From positions 74,930 to 138,929 of the forward strand of contig JAQFWX010000012.1 in the NCBI GenBank assembly GCA_027605045.1: DNA of 64,000 nt, given 5' to 3'. Positions within the stretch are counted from its first letter, which is position 1. Every line of letters starts with the position of its first letter. Shown here piece by piece: positions 36,026 through 48,005 of this stretch. This stretch comes from Phallus indusiatus (Eukaryota; Basidiomycota; Agaricomycetes; Phallales; Phallaceae). Position numbers and translations under genes: made by a program. The notes beneath the pieces are model-generated. The model saw nothing but the letters and a program-made list of their open reading frames with translations. It was not told the DNA's origin and ran no database searches.

Positions 36026-36780
36026 GATCGCGGAATAGAATATGTCCACTTTCGCAACTTCATCCATCGTGACATCAAACCAGACAACTTTCTCATGGAC
36101 ATTGGAAAACGCGGCAATCAGGTGAACATTATCGATTTCGGTTTGGCCAAAAAGTACCGTGATCCCAAGACCCGCCTTCACATTCCATACCGCGAGAATA
36201 AAAATCTCACTGGTACAGCCCGCTACACTTCCATCAACACTCACCTTGGTGTCGAACAAGCTCGTCGCGATGATCTCGAATCTCTTGCCTACGTATTCAT
36301 GTGCTTCCTCCGCGGATCCCTCCCGTGGCAGGGCCTCAAAGCTGCCACGAAGAAGCAAAAGTACGACCGTATCATGGAGAAGAAGATGACCACCCCGACT
36401 GATCTTTTGTGCCGTGGCTTCCCGAACGAGTTTGGCATCTTCTTGAACTACTGTCGTGCTCTCAGATTCGACGACAAGCCCGACTACAGTTACCTCAGGA
36501 AACTCTTCCGTGACTTGTTCGTCAGAGAAGGTTTCCAGTATGACTACGTCTTTGATTGGAGCGTCCAGCGTGTCGACTCTGAGTCCAAGTCCTCCGTTCC
36601 TAGGAGGAAACTAGTCACCCAGGAAGAAGAAGAACAGAAGGATGAGCGGATGTAGGTCCTTAGCAACGTATGCTGCACTATTTCCTCTGTCGGTTATACT
36701 TGTCACCCACACATCGCAGGTTACCGTTCTTCTACTAGACAGCAACAAGCGGCGGCTCAACAGCAACTGGTGTCTGGAAC
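36026..36780 (+). pseudogene. Casein kinase 1 fragment, N-lobe missing
   Basis: Open frame 36026-36655 encodes the C-lobe of a CK1 delta/epsilon-type Ser/Thr kinase: [21 protein letters not shown] (catalytic Asp codon 36071), [12 protein letters not shown] (DFG at 36134), the CK1 signature [15 protein letters not shown], then [24 protein letters not shown] and the end of the kinase fold ([18 protein letters not shown]). The N-lobe with the glycine loop and catalytic Lys is absent; upstream sequence is unrelated. Just downstream, after a likely intron, a Gln-rich tail reads RSSTRQQQAAAQQQL (about 36724-36770), as in fungal CK1. The donor needed to join it in frame would be at GGATGT (36649), apparently a changed GTATGT. 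It is a well-preserved but truncated copy and probably not functional. Confidence 0.8.
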
Positions 36781-36856
36781 GCGCAATATCTGGTGAAAAA
36801 CAAAATAAATGAGAAAAATTACAGTTCCTGTCTTGGTCGGCTTTCTTTTTATGGGT

Positions 36857-36876
36857 ACACACACACACACACACAC
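36857..36876. repeat. (AC)10 microsatellite
   Basis: Ten AC units followed by a CAT-rich run, downstream of the CK1 fragment. Confidence 0.9.
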
Positions 36877-38695
36877 CATCAACATCATCATCATTCGCTG
36901 ATGTCGTCGTCTCTTGGTCTGGTATATGAACACAAGCAAAATAGGAATTGGATCGATCGTTTGTCTCTGCTGGTTTTTTATCCTTTCCGGGCCGGCGATG
37001 TAATAGTCCTGTACACAAGAGGTGCTTCCTTTTCTTGCTTTATTGAATGGATCTCGAGGATATAGGAAGGCAACTCCTGTCGATTCAAGATGCTACAGGT
37101 CGTCCAGTCGGGGGGTGTTTGTTGCCTTTCTTTTGCCAAGTCCCGCGCGCGGTAGTTCGGACTTTAGAATGATACGATGTGATCCATGTTTTGTGTGTGC
37201 TGCAGTGGACGTGGAGTTAATTTTATTGAGAAGAGGATGGATGATGGGCTGGGAAATCGTGGTTCTCTGGGCGACCAGGTCTGGCGCTTCGCGTTTTCGA
37301 GCTGTGTTAGTAGGCGGTAGTTGGTCGTTCTTCAAAGTCCTCCAGTTAGTTTTGATCATCCATCATCGGCGTTCGCCCATCCACGATATCCCCTCTCCAT
37401 CTTCCCTCCAGAAACATCGTGAAGTACAGCATCACTTTTTTTGGACCTTGTCTTTTTGTACGGTTACTCCCTCCCCCCAGCTTAATGTCGTTGTCGTCAA
37501 AAGTTCGCACGAAATAAAGTACAAACGGTTTCTCGCTCTTTCCTTTATGCGCTTCCCTTCCCATTTTTTTCTCTTTCCTCTCTACGTAACAAGGAATTTA
37601 TTTCTCTCTTTTCTTTGCAACCACGGACGCTGATTCTTTTCAAGTCTTGAACTCTCTGATTCTCTCCCTTCCAATTTAGGGCCAACTGTATCCTAATATG
37701 CAAGGAGAGAATGATGTTTCTTGACCGCCCAATTCCTCACTCTTTTCATCTATCTGTTCAATTGTGTTTCGTTTCCCAAATTCACCTCCCCCAATCGTGC
37801 CTGGTTGTTTCTCGTATCAAACTTATAACTTGGCTGGCTCTTTCTTTTATTGTCATCCTCGTGTACTAGTTATTCCCATGCCTCCCTTCTTTCCATTTCC
37901 CATTTTCTTCTCCCAACTATTATTTGGTTGTTGTTGTTGTTGTTGTTTCCGTCGGCTTGAGATGAGGAGAGGGCGCCAGGCCATCACGTTCTCGAATCTC
38001 CTCTGGGTACCTCCGAGATGTCTCACTTCCAATGACGGAGTAGCTAATGCGAAGTCATTCTATATACAACATGATTGTTTTTTATCCTTCTCTCTTATGC
38101 GTACGGTTGAACCTAAACTATTGTGTCAATCTACTTTTATACATGTTTCTTTGTCTCTAGTGATGAATTCTCCTGTTGTTCTATTGAGCTTTTGCTTCTC
38201 TTTTTCTGAGTAGTTATGCTTAATACATCTTGTGTTCGTGAGCTGGCGTGGGTGATTCTGAGAGTATCCTAAGCGTGACATTTCAGACGTCACAAACACC
38301 GACCCCTAATGCGACGATACATCCCGTTAATTGTAGCCGGCCTAACAGATATATTTGAACGTTAACGGACGAATACTTATGAAGTTTTAAACAAGAAATT
38401 GTGTCCAGATTACATATTTTCAAACAGATGTTCGCGCCCAAGGACGAAGTAAACAACAGTGTCAACTCAAAAGTGAATGAGCCCAACTTCCGTCTCCTTG
38501 TCATGTCTTAATCAAACATTCATTATCTAGGAATTGGAAAAGACTAGCTAAAGTCAAGATAGCCTGAATCATGGGTGGTTGGACATCGGTTTGCTAAGCA
38601 AGGTTTGGGCATAACAACCATACACTTGACGATGCTTCAAGGCATCCAAATGTAGTTTATTACTAGTTAAAAGTGCGACCTTATAACAATACCAT
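36877..38695. other. Gene-free stretch
   Basis: Pyrimidine-rich, T-run-rich sequence with open frames that lack ATG starts and family resemblance. It contains a (TTG) microsatellite at about 37925-37948. It separates the CK1 fragment from the 3' end of the Sad1 homologue. Confidence 0.5.
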
Positions 38696-40686
38696 CTACT
38701 TGACGGCGATAGCTTCTCCATACGCGTCCCTCCGTTGCCATACCTAAATTCAATAATCAACAGATTACCAACGCCTGGATATTGATGCATACCTGTAAAA
38801 CGCTTTCTCCAAGAAAGATCATCTCTTTTCGGACTTCGCGGACAATTAGATCTTGTATCTCATACCAACGTTCACCATCCCCCCCGCCTCCGCCCGCTCT
38901 CAAATGAACCTTCCAAACAGTATTCACTTTGTCACGGGTCGTCCCAGCCACAGGTTCGTGTGACGTTTGATAAAAGATCATAAACTGTTGGAGGATGATC
39001 TGATGGTGCATCCAAATCTGCATCAGCAATAACAAGAATAAGAATGTTAGAATTCGAGATGGCGCAAGCGAAGACAGCATACGTACAGTCTTTAAAGTCA
39101 ACGCCTCTCAATGGAAAGTTAATAATGGTCGGATTCTTTTCTTCAACAGAGTTGTTTTTTGTAAACCGTTTGAAATGTAGGATTATATATGGAGGCAAAC
39201 GTTGCAGCTTGTATCGCTTCAGTTGGCCCAACGCTTCCTGTCACCCCGCCAGGTGAAGCGAAGCCGTTAAAAAATAAAGGTAAGATCACAAAATTTACTC
39301 ACCTGGGTAGTTTCGCCGTCATATTTGGTTAGTATACTTGCAAGACTAACCTGAGGAACGATGTTCTTTTCAACGGAGTCTTGAAATAATGGAGGTGGTG
39401 GAAGGTCAACGGCAAGGTACAAAAACGGTGATACCACCGTTTTTATATCTGAGCGTAGTTTTAACATTGTGAATAAATATATATATCTACATTAGCAACA
39501 TACCGCGATCAATAGCAAATTGTGGTTTGGGTCTGTCTTCTTCCGGTCGCACATTAACGTGTCGTGATTCTAGACGCAATTCGCCTTGGAATGTGCTATA
39601 TATGATGCCTACCAAGGTTCCATTAAAGTGCACGGAAGAACAAAAGACTCGATCTTACTGCTATTCCTTTTCTTTGTTCCACCTAAATCTGCATGGGTCT
39701 TATTCAACAACCAACCGAGGAACTCAGCCGGGTCACCCTGTTCCTTGAGACGCCACTTCCCTTTGGAAGCCCGGTTCACTTCTTGCAAGTATTCATGTGG
39801 CGAAACCTGAGACTTGAAGAGTCGAGGAGACCATAGCTTACGCGTCAGTAATGACAGACGCGAGATAAGCTCCGAATGCTTTGGGGTCTGTTGTTTAGGT
39901 GTGGCGGAAGAGTTCCGTTCGGGTTTCGACGAATAAAGCAAAAGGAAGTTTCGAAATGGCGGAGCGTGAAGTAACATATGGATGATGACATTGATATGAT
40001 CGTGGCGCTTTATGTTGTTCAAGCCAATGGAGCGGGGAATGTAGGAATTATTCCCAAGATTGAAGGAATGGTTGATTGGATAGAACGGTTTGTCCAGTTG
40101 TTTCACATCGTTTTCTGTGAATTTTGGTGATAAAACAGCCACAATATCCGATAAAGAGGGATCTGATACGAGGTAGTTATCCGGAAGGACGTATACCTGT
40201 GATATATAGCGAGTTAAACGGATACTTCCAAGATGCCAAGTACCTTACTTTCGCGGTTTCCAGATTGATAAACACATGGTGATCATTATGAATGCAATGG
40301 GCATACGCGTAGGAGGACGGTCCTCGTCCTTGGAAGTACTTGCCACATACTAGACATCCGTATACATTGATATTAGACACGCAGACGGAGCAAACTTTCT
40401 CGAAGTCAAATCAAGCACCGCTCGATTAATCTGATAAATAAATGATATAATATAGAGACACAATGAAGACAAAAGACATACCGTATCCAGATACAAATCA
40501 GTAGCGCGGCCAGAACCATTATTCCTTGGTTTAATCGGCCGCGTCTTCCCCTTCTTCCGAGATAGACCCCTCAATGAGCTTATCTCTTGAATCCGCCGTC
40601 AAAGTATCTTGTGGCTCTTCTGTGCGGGCCCTCTTAAAAGGTCGTTCTTGCGTTTCGATTGAACCATTAGACACATGCCCCATCAT
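38696..40686 (-). pseudogene. Sad1/USP39-type tri-snRNP protein gene with three indels
   Basis: Minus strand, ATG 40686 to TAG 38696. The product is the U4/U6.U5 tri-snRNP factor related to ubiquitin proteases but lacking the catalytic Cys. Seen: LYLDT then INRAVLD; the zf-UBP finger (INVYGCLVCGKYFQGRG, HCIHNDHHVFINLET); then VYVLPDNYLVSDPSLSD, IGLNNIKRHDHIN (the family's non-catalytic GLNNIK), QVSPHEYLQEVNRASKGKW, LHFKRFTKNN and DLIVREVRKEMIFLGESVLQ. Seven or so short introns splice cleanly. Three indels break the frame: +1 at about 40532, -1 at about 40408 (GATTTGAC for GATTTCGAC) and -2 at about 38960. Each is in a simple sequence context. This is normally an essential single-copy gene, so either another intact copy exists or these are assembly errors. 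Confidence 0.85.
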
Positions 40687-40859
40687 CGCGGTTTGTTGTC
40701 GTCAACATCAAGACTATGGGTCCCAGAGTAAGCAACTCAATGCCGGGAGTTTCCGATGGACTGTGAGTAACTCCGTCACACCTTCGTGCCCGGTATCTTG
40801 TTTGTTCACCTCTCTTCTAATTTTTAATCGGCACAACGGATGATGATGATGCTGAGTAT

Positions 40860-42873
40860 ATGCAAGATGAGGAGGTCAGTTTCACTCGTCATTATACGCC
40901 TGATAAAATGACTTCTCTTAAACTAGGATTACGACTTCGAGTACTCAGACGGAGATGACGATAATGTAGAACAAAGCGCGGATGTGGAGAATCAATATTA
41001 CACTGCAAAATGTAGAGACTTTCGTTGATTTTCCTTTTCACCTGTTGCTGACTGCGTCAAGCTTTGAAAGAAGACAACCCTGAAGCTGCTTTGAAGGCTT
41101 TTCGGACCATAGTTGATGACGAAACTGAGAAGGGGGACTGGTAAGCCCATTTAAAGGGTTTTGATCGTTAGTTAACACCTTTATTTTAAGGGGTTTCAAG
41201 GCCCTTAAACAAGCAACCAAATTGCTGTTCTTAACCCTTCATCGGCCAACAGAACTTGAAGCACTTGAGACATACAAGAGACTCTCGGCATATACAAAAT
41301 CTGCCGTAACGCGCAACTACTCTGAAAAGTCTATCAATAGTATCCTTGATTACGTTGGCGGAGGAAAGGGCGGTCCCACTGAAGTTGATGTATTGGAGAA
41401 GTTTTATCAGGCCACTCGCGGTGCTCTGGAGGATGCTAAGAATGAGGTTAGAAGATATCTTGAGAAACTCTAAACTGTATCACCTGACATTTAATGCGTT
41501 TTAAGAGACTATCATTAAAGACCAATCTGAAGCTGCAAAACTTTGGCTTGATCGGCGCGAATGCGGTCGTCTGACGAAGGTATATATTATCATGCAGGAA
41601 CACGGCATTTGATCTTATCTGAACTTTCGCGTAGCTTTTACGGGACCTGCATAATTCTATCTCTCAAGGAGAAGATGGCGAACAAGATCAGTCTCAAGGA
41701 ACTCAGCTGCTAGAAATATACGCTTTAGAAATTCAGATGTACAACGAAACTCGGAACTTTAAAAAACTGAAGGTATGCATCGTCTTTCATTTTTTTTTCT
41801 TTCTGTATCTTCATCTACTTTTTATACAGGAGATTTATAATGCAACTAATGAAGTACGATCAGCGATAACTCACCTACGGATCATGGGCGTCATCAAAGA
41901 GTGCGGCGGCAAGATGTGGATGAGGGAAAGTAAGATTTTTTCCCAAACCGTTGATGATATATTTATAAAATAAATTCTCTTAAAAGAACAATGGAATCGT
42001 GCGGGTCAAGATTTCTTCGAATCGTTCAGGAATTATGACGAAGCTGGCTCTCCACAACGCATCCAAGTTCTCAAGTATCTAGTGCTAGCGAACATGTTGA
42101 CCGGTAGTCAAGTGAACCCTTTTGACAGTCAAGAGACCAAACCGTAAGAACTTTCTTTCTTTCTTTTCGTGATGTACATTTTCTTTTTGTAGTTATAAGA
42201 CCGATCCCCAAATCAAGGCTATGACGGACTTGGTGGGTGCTTATCAACAACGGGAAGTGCATGAAGCTGAGAAGATCATTCGAGGTATGGTATCTCGTTA
42301 TCTGGGGAACCTTCCTTTGCCTTCTAAGTGTATCTTATTGTCTTATATTAGAAAATCGGTCTACCATTATGGATGATGCGTTCATTCGATCCTATATCGG
42401 CGAACTGCTTCGGAGTTTACGGACGCAATATCTCCTCGATCTCATCAAGCCCTACACCCGATTAGAGCTTTCTTTCCTTGCCAATGTTTGTGTTTTGCTC
42501 ATTCAACGAGTTATGCCTCGTTCCTGATTGGGGTATCTCAGCAACTAAACGTGGATATCGTCGAGGTCGAGGATCTGTTAATCGGTTTAATCCTTGAAGG
42601 AAAGGTTGAAAGGAAGATTGATCAAGTTGCCATGTGTTTGGAAATCGATCAACAGTACGCGAAACTTGTGTGCTTTGTGTCAGCTTTAAAGCTAATCCAT
42701 TCCATAGACAAAGCCTAGCCAAACGACGATATACCACATTATCCAGGTGGACCGACGCACTTGAAAATATACATTCATCTGTGCTGACAAAAACAGTGGG
42801 CTACCAACGCGGTATGGCTGAAGTTCCTCGATCGGGCGACTTGGACCCCTTGTTTGGAGCGCGAAACTTTTGA
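40860..42873 (+). CDS. csnB: COP9 signalosome subunit 2, one frameshift
   Basis: A PCI-domain subunit of the COP9 signalosome, which removes Nedd8 from cullins. At least ten short introns splice cleanly. Recognised in order: acidic N-terminus [10 protein letters not shown] then [112 protein letters not shown], the PCI winged helix [18 protein letters not shown], and C-terminal [13 protein letters not shown]. One base is missing at about 41535 within the expected LKTNLKLAKLWL. Using the AG two bases further on (exon start 41508 instead of 41506) restores the frame at the cost of about ten altered residues. The start is ATG 40860; an acidic reading extends upstream, but its only candidate start is ACG. 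Symbol follows the Aspergillus name. Confidence 0.85.
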
Positions 42874-45800
42874 CTTTGAGCTCTCGAAAACAACGTTGTG
42901 ATATGTAAATATAGTATATTTTCTTTTCTTTTCTTTTCTTCCCTTTACGCACAACATCGTGTTTTAAAAATGCATTCATTATTTTAAAAAAATGTGTGAA
43001 AAGCTTTTGGTACGCTTTAAGTGATAGTAGTCTTATTCTCCAAGACACGCGTCTATTCCACCAAGACCGCATGAGCAGGTGTTTCGTAACCATATCTCAA
43101 AACTTGCAACGCAGTCTTTATCAAACAAGTTAATCTGACTGCGTGTATATATTTCTACTTCACATAATAAATATTCGGCGGTAATAATGATGCTATAACA
43201 AATAATACCTCTCATATCCCTGCCGAAATGGGAAAGAAAAGACAGGCCAATCCGAGTTGTTCCGTCACAATCTCAGGCTGAAAAACGACGGAAGCCGGAA
43301 AACCCAACACCGCTGAATGCATGATACGAGCGAAAGGCGCCAGAAAAGTTACGCTTATTTGACGTTGTCGCCCCTTTTGTCTCTCGAATTATTGATTATC
43401 AGAGGGAATATCCATATAAAGACGATGAACTTCTTAGAAGTTTGGAGGAAAATGAAGCAGGATAGTGGCCAAGAAAACCTGTTTTAATTGTTCATATAAA
43501 AATGACGAGGTGCTTTGGAACGTATACGTACAATTTCAAAACATATCGAGAAATGACAGATCTTACCTGGATATAGATGTACATTATAACATCATTGCAT
43601 CCGGGGAGAGGTTGTTTATCACTGGCATCACTTCAACCGATAATCATATATTGCATAGAAAATCAAACTATAACCAACGCAAATAACAAGACGTTGGGAC
43701 TCACGATAAATTTTGCCAGTGTAAATATAGATGACAGTGTTTCTCATTGAACTGAGAACAGAATAAGTCAGCATTCTCTGTTTCATAATGAAGAGGGGGG
43801 GGAAGTAAATACCATCTGGAAGATGCAAAGATTGACGGCGACGCATGAAGATGAGGTAGCCGTGGTGAACGGAGAAACAGATCTAGCCTGGAAAAAAAGT
43901 GGGGTGCAAAGCGGTGACTAAACTTATCAGATTAGGCCCGGTTTACAAAAAGTCCAGGGGTAGGATGACAGATTAAGTATGACAATCCCGATTGAAAGCT
44001 GGGATAGAGAGCTAGGTACAACGGATAGTAGTGGTGTTTCTGGGGGGTTGCGTGGCAGCAAATGGCGGCCTTCTTCGAAATAGGTTATCGATTGAGAGAA
44101 ACTGAGAGATTTTCCGACGTTCCTAGGACCCGTATCCTGATGAGCACCCTCGTTCCTTTCCAGAACCCCTTCTTTGAAAGAACCTAACGCCACCAGTGTC
44201 AGACGCAACTCCCAAAAGAAAAAAAAAGATGAGAGACATTGTCCCCAGAAAACACCTTTGATGGAATAAATAAATATTCTCTGATGTTCGCTCAGCAATG
44301 CGACAACCCAAAAGTAGATAATGCGTGTGCGATAATGTGGGACCAAGACAGCCCGAGTAGGTGGTTTAGGGTAACCAGTGCTTAGTTTCGGAGGATAACA
44401 GAGAAATATGACTTATAAACATGAAGAAAGTCAATGGGCGGAAGACCATATGAACCACAATAACGGAAACAACCGAAATATGGAGTAGAGGGGGGGCAAA
44501 AAACCGCTTTTGCACTTTTTCAAGCGCCTACTACAACGCTTGAGTGGTAAACATGCTATTCGCAGCGCATGCGATAGTTGCATTGAAGGGGACAGCTTCA
44601 ACACCACCTCCCCAACTGGGGAAGCAGATCAAGATAGTGTATTCTGTGCGTTTTAAGATAAAGATTTAGTCCCATTGACAGCATTAATCTCTCAAAGGAC
44701 TCACTACATCTGATTACGGATCTCTAGTACGGAAAATCCATGGAGAACATGAACTGTAAACAACCTCCACGCACACACCTCTGTTCGCCTGCAGTCCAAC
44801 TGGACGGATTGGACTTGACGTCTGCTGATTAATTGGCGAAGCGAAAAAAAGCAAGGTTAGTTATTCATTCAAATCGGAAAAGGGGCTCAATATAGTCGCT
44901 TTGATACAGACCAACGTTAAAAGGGTGTAGACAAATGACGGATACGTTTCTGAAAATCTCGCCTGAAGCAGACGGTTCGCTTGTCCTTAGCTTTTTCGAA
45001 GTGGATCGGCTCGTTGTATACATATTACTCTCTCGCCAAGTATGTGATATCACTCAGGGATAAGAGGTTGACTTTCTTGAAGGCGTGATGGGCTTGCGTT
45101 ACGGAGGTCGGCGAGGAAAATGTTTCCTGACTTTATCAGGCTGGTTAAGGTTTTCTGTTGTGCCAAGCGGTCGACTTAGCCGGAGTTAACTAAAATACTC
45201 AAATACATTCCCGTTGTTCACTACTAGCTTCTAAAGTACCCAACCACGCGTGTCGAGCATTGATTTGAAATACTCGGACATTCCTTCTCGATATGTACTC
45301 AAGCTGCAAACACGGATTAGTCGCTAATCCTTGTCTCACAAAAACATCATTACGTCAGGGATTGTATTATGACATTGGTTCCTTGGTCCCTGTCCCAGCA
45401 CCTTCAAATTTGAATGTCTCTCATTCAAGGTTGTTCGGGACGAACGATTGTTTTTCACTATGATGCCTCGCCAGGCACGCGTGCCATTTTATCGCTGGAG
45501 ACACTGCTCTACATGGATCAGATTCATTATGAGCTGATTATAATGTATTCAGGGTGCCTGGGACAGTAATTTACGTAGAGCTTGGATGCTGTCATTTCAT
45601 TGTACCCAGCGTCCTGATGGCCTGCGAGATAACTTAACTCGTTTGGAGGGTCAGCGTCGATGCTCAAATTCTGTGTTAACTCTTCGCTCACATTTTATTA
45701 AGTTTCATATTGAGTCGTCAACCTCGATAGTATCTAAAATGGTTCAATGCGAAGGGCAAAAAGAAGTATGTGTCCCCGAATACTCAGATAATGATGGTCA

Positions 45801-47639
45801 ATACTATCTCTCGATATATGTATACATATTCTGAAATTCCGTCATCCAATCAGTTTTCATTGGAAATAATCATCGATATCGTGTCGCCACATCATGATCA
45901 GCGGTTATTTCACATCAGGACACTTGAGAAAAGCTGTCGGAGTCGCGGCCATCTATCATTCCGTTCCGCTACCATGACTTCAGACTCATCGATATGCATC
46001 AATGCCAAATGAACCGCCTGGCAAGCTATTTCAAATTGAACACCTTTATTCTGAGGCACCCTATGTCAGTATACAATAATCTCGCCTCAACAAGACGCTT
46101 CCGCAACAACAGTCTTTCCATGACAAGATCTAACAAAGTATAATCAGAAACAGAATCTTCCAGATCATGTATATTCGGGCTGTTGACGAATTTTGTTGTG
46201 GGGAATAAAGTAGTATCTTAACAATATGCAAAGCGTAGACTTTGATTTCATCTTCAACCAAACCCACCCTTTTCGCGCGAAAACCTTTTGGGTGTAATTG
46301 GGCCTTCTCTTTCTTGGGCGGCTGGGACCGCAATGTGCTAGGTGTACAAGGGGACTACCTAGTAGAAATACCTCTGGCACAGAAGCCACTATGTACTGTG
46401 CTGTTGGGTGCTATCAACCCCGCCAGTTCTCTCGACAACGACATACCTCGTCGGAATGGACCACTGGCAGCTAGGGACACTCTCAAAATCATTCGTTGTA
46501 AGCGAAGAAAACGTCTTGCGATACACTGCATTTCTTTCCTCGTTATTGGCACCTCCAGTGAGCCTAAACAGTCTCTCAGCGACAGAACTCTATATATCAA
46601 CGAATATAGCAGATAGATTGACAGCAAGGCTGGCGACCTGTATTGAATAAAATCGTGTGCGCTCGCTGTGTCCTGTTCAAACATGATATTGATAACGACG
46701 ATTCACATCTTGACCACGCACTGCCTATGGAATATTATATGTACTATCTTCCATAGTAAAGCACGTGAAGGACGAGGATACTACGAATTGTATAGGCCAT
46801 ACTTCACCTCACAAGACGATCGGGCCATCATAAGCACCACTGCCTCTCAGCTCGTGCCGATATTAGCGAAAAGGTGATGGTCTGAAAAAAATGCAATCAT
46901 GATCCAGATGCGATACATCTATATCCATCTGATTTGGTTTTGGATCCACGAAGTAATAGTCGCGGCCGTTTTCGTGTAACTTTTACCACCTAAACAATTC
47001 CTTTCATATACATCTACAATTCCACCTAAATCGGCATCTCCGCCCACTTTACCGCCTACCATGACACCCCTTTACCCTTTACTATCGCCAACGAACCAGT
47101 CGTTGTCCCCACTTAGTTGACTCGTCGTAGATATACGTTCGAAGATTACTTCCTCTACGAATTCAAGTATGGTGAAGATACGTGTGTTGAGCATTTAGTT
47201 GTATGCTGAGCTTCGTAATCCGACGAACGTAAGACTTCCTTGGTGGGGACGACGGTATTAAGTTAGGAACCTGCATCGTTGATAACTATAGGCACATATT
47301 CCATTGAAAGGAAAGGTATTACCTTCATGAAACTGTTCCAAAAAAACGATTTTAAGCCCAGTTTACTTTGATATCCCGATTAAGAGAAAGGTCTGGATTA
47401 GTGTTCCGATAGCAGATTACTTGCTGAGATACCTCATGCCTGGTGGTATAATGGACTAAGAGACAGACCAAGGCATTAGGAGAGATTCAACTGAAACTAA
47501 TTAGTCGCTATTGTAGGTTGGACTAACACGTCTCAAGTGTTCACGAAGTGGTGTGTTACAATAGAGCACTGACTATGTGAAGCCTTATAACAGAACACTT
47601 GTGAAATGAGCAGGTCCTAATTATTTATACAGACAACCT
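42874..47639. other. Long gene-poor stretch
   Basis: No gene I can name. On the minus strand at about 43630-44350 there are hydrophobic readings in shifting frames, with short intron-like gaps, that could be a dead 7-TM gene. At about 45280-45430 there is a loose match to 35090-35240. An A-rich stretch near 44215-44230 and a G-run at 43795 are simple sequence. Confidence 0.4.
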
Positions 47640-48005
47640 TTACGTGGGGAAGAAGCCGATTATAGGACTACCTCCGAATATTCGTAATTCACAATAGGCG
47701 AGTAAAAAGGAGTAACAGAAAAAGTAAGGGATATAGAAGAGCCAGTCGTAAACGAAACATAAAGCTTCTTGGACTGTTGAACCCGCAAAGTTTTGCCCAA
47801 TATGTTCAGCAGGAACAGACGAGAACGAAAAACCACTGTTATTCCTGGAATGCCTAATCTCCAGTGCATAACCAACCAACCATACGATGCCCAGGATCGC
47901 CAATATGGAAAGGAGTATTGTGAACTTCAATAGAGAGATCCGGTAGAGTTTCATTGATAAATGCAGGAGATTGTGTCGAAATGTATCCGCCGTCCGATTC
48001 AGCAT
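47640..48005 (-). other. Unassigned hydrophobic reading
   Basis: A 121-codon minus-strand frame with two membrane-helix-like stretches (LLKFTILLSILAILGIVWLVGYAL and WLFYIPYFFCYSFLLAY). Upstream, the same strand shows further short coding-like readings in other frames (for example ITTMWSIIGWYGWYP at about 48150). It may be a broken membrane-protein gene of the basidiomycete 7-TM kind. No start, splice structure or family can be confirmed. Confidence 0.3.

Noticed and set aside
37022..37633. 203-codon open frame downstream of the CK1 fragment
   Set aside because: It starts at GTG, is rich in low-complexity and T-run-derived residues, and shows no family features.
36857..37948. AC and TTG microsatellites as functional elements
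   Set aside because: Ordinary simple repeats with no further structure.
38757..39101. Separate 114-codon minus-strand gene
   Set aside because: It is the C-terminal part of the Sad1/USP39 homologue read through an intron and past an indel.
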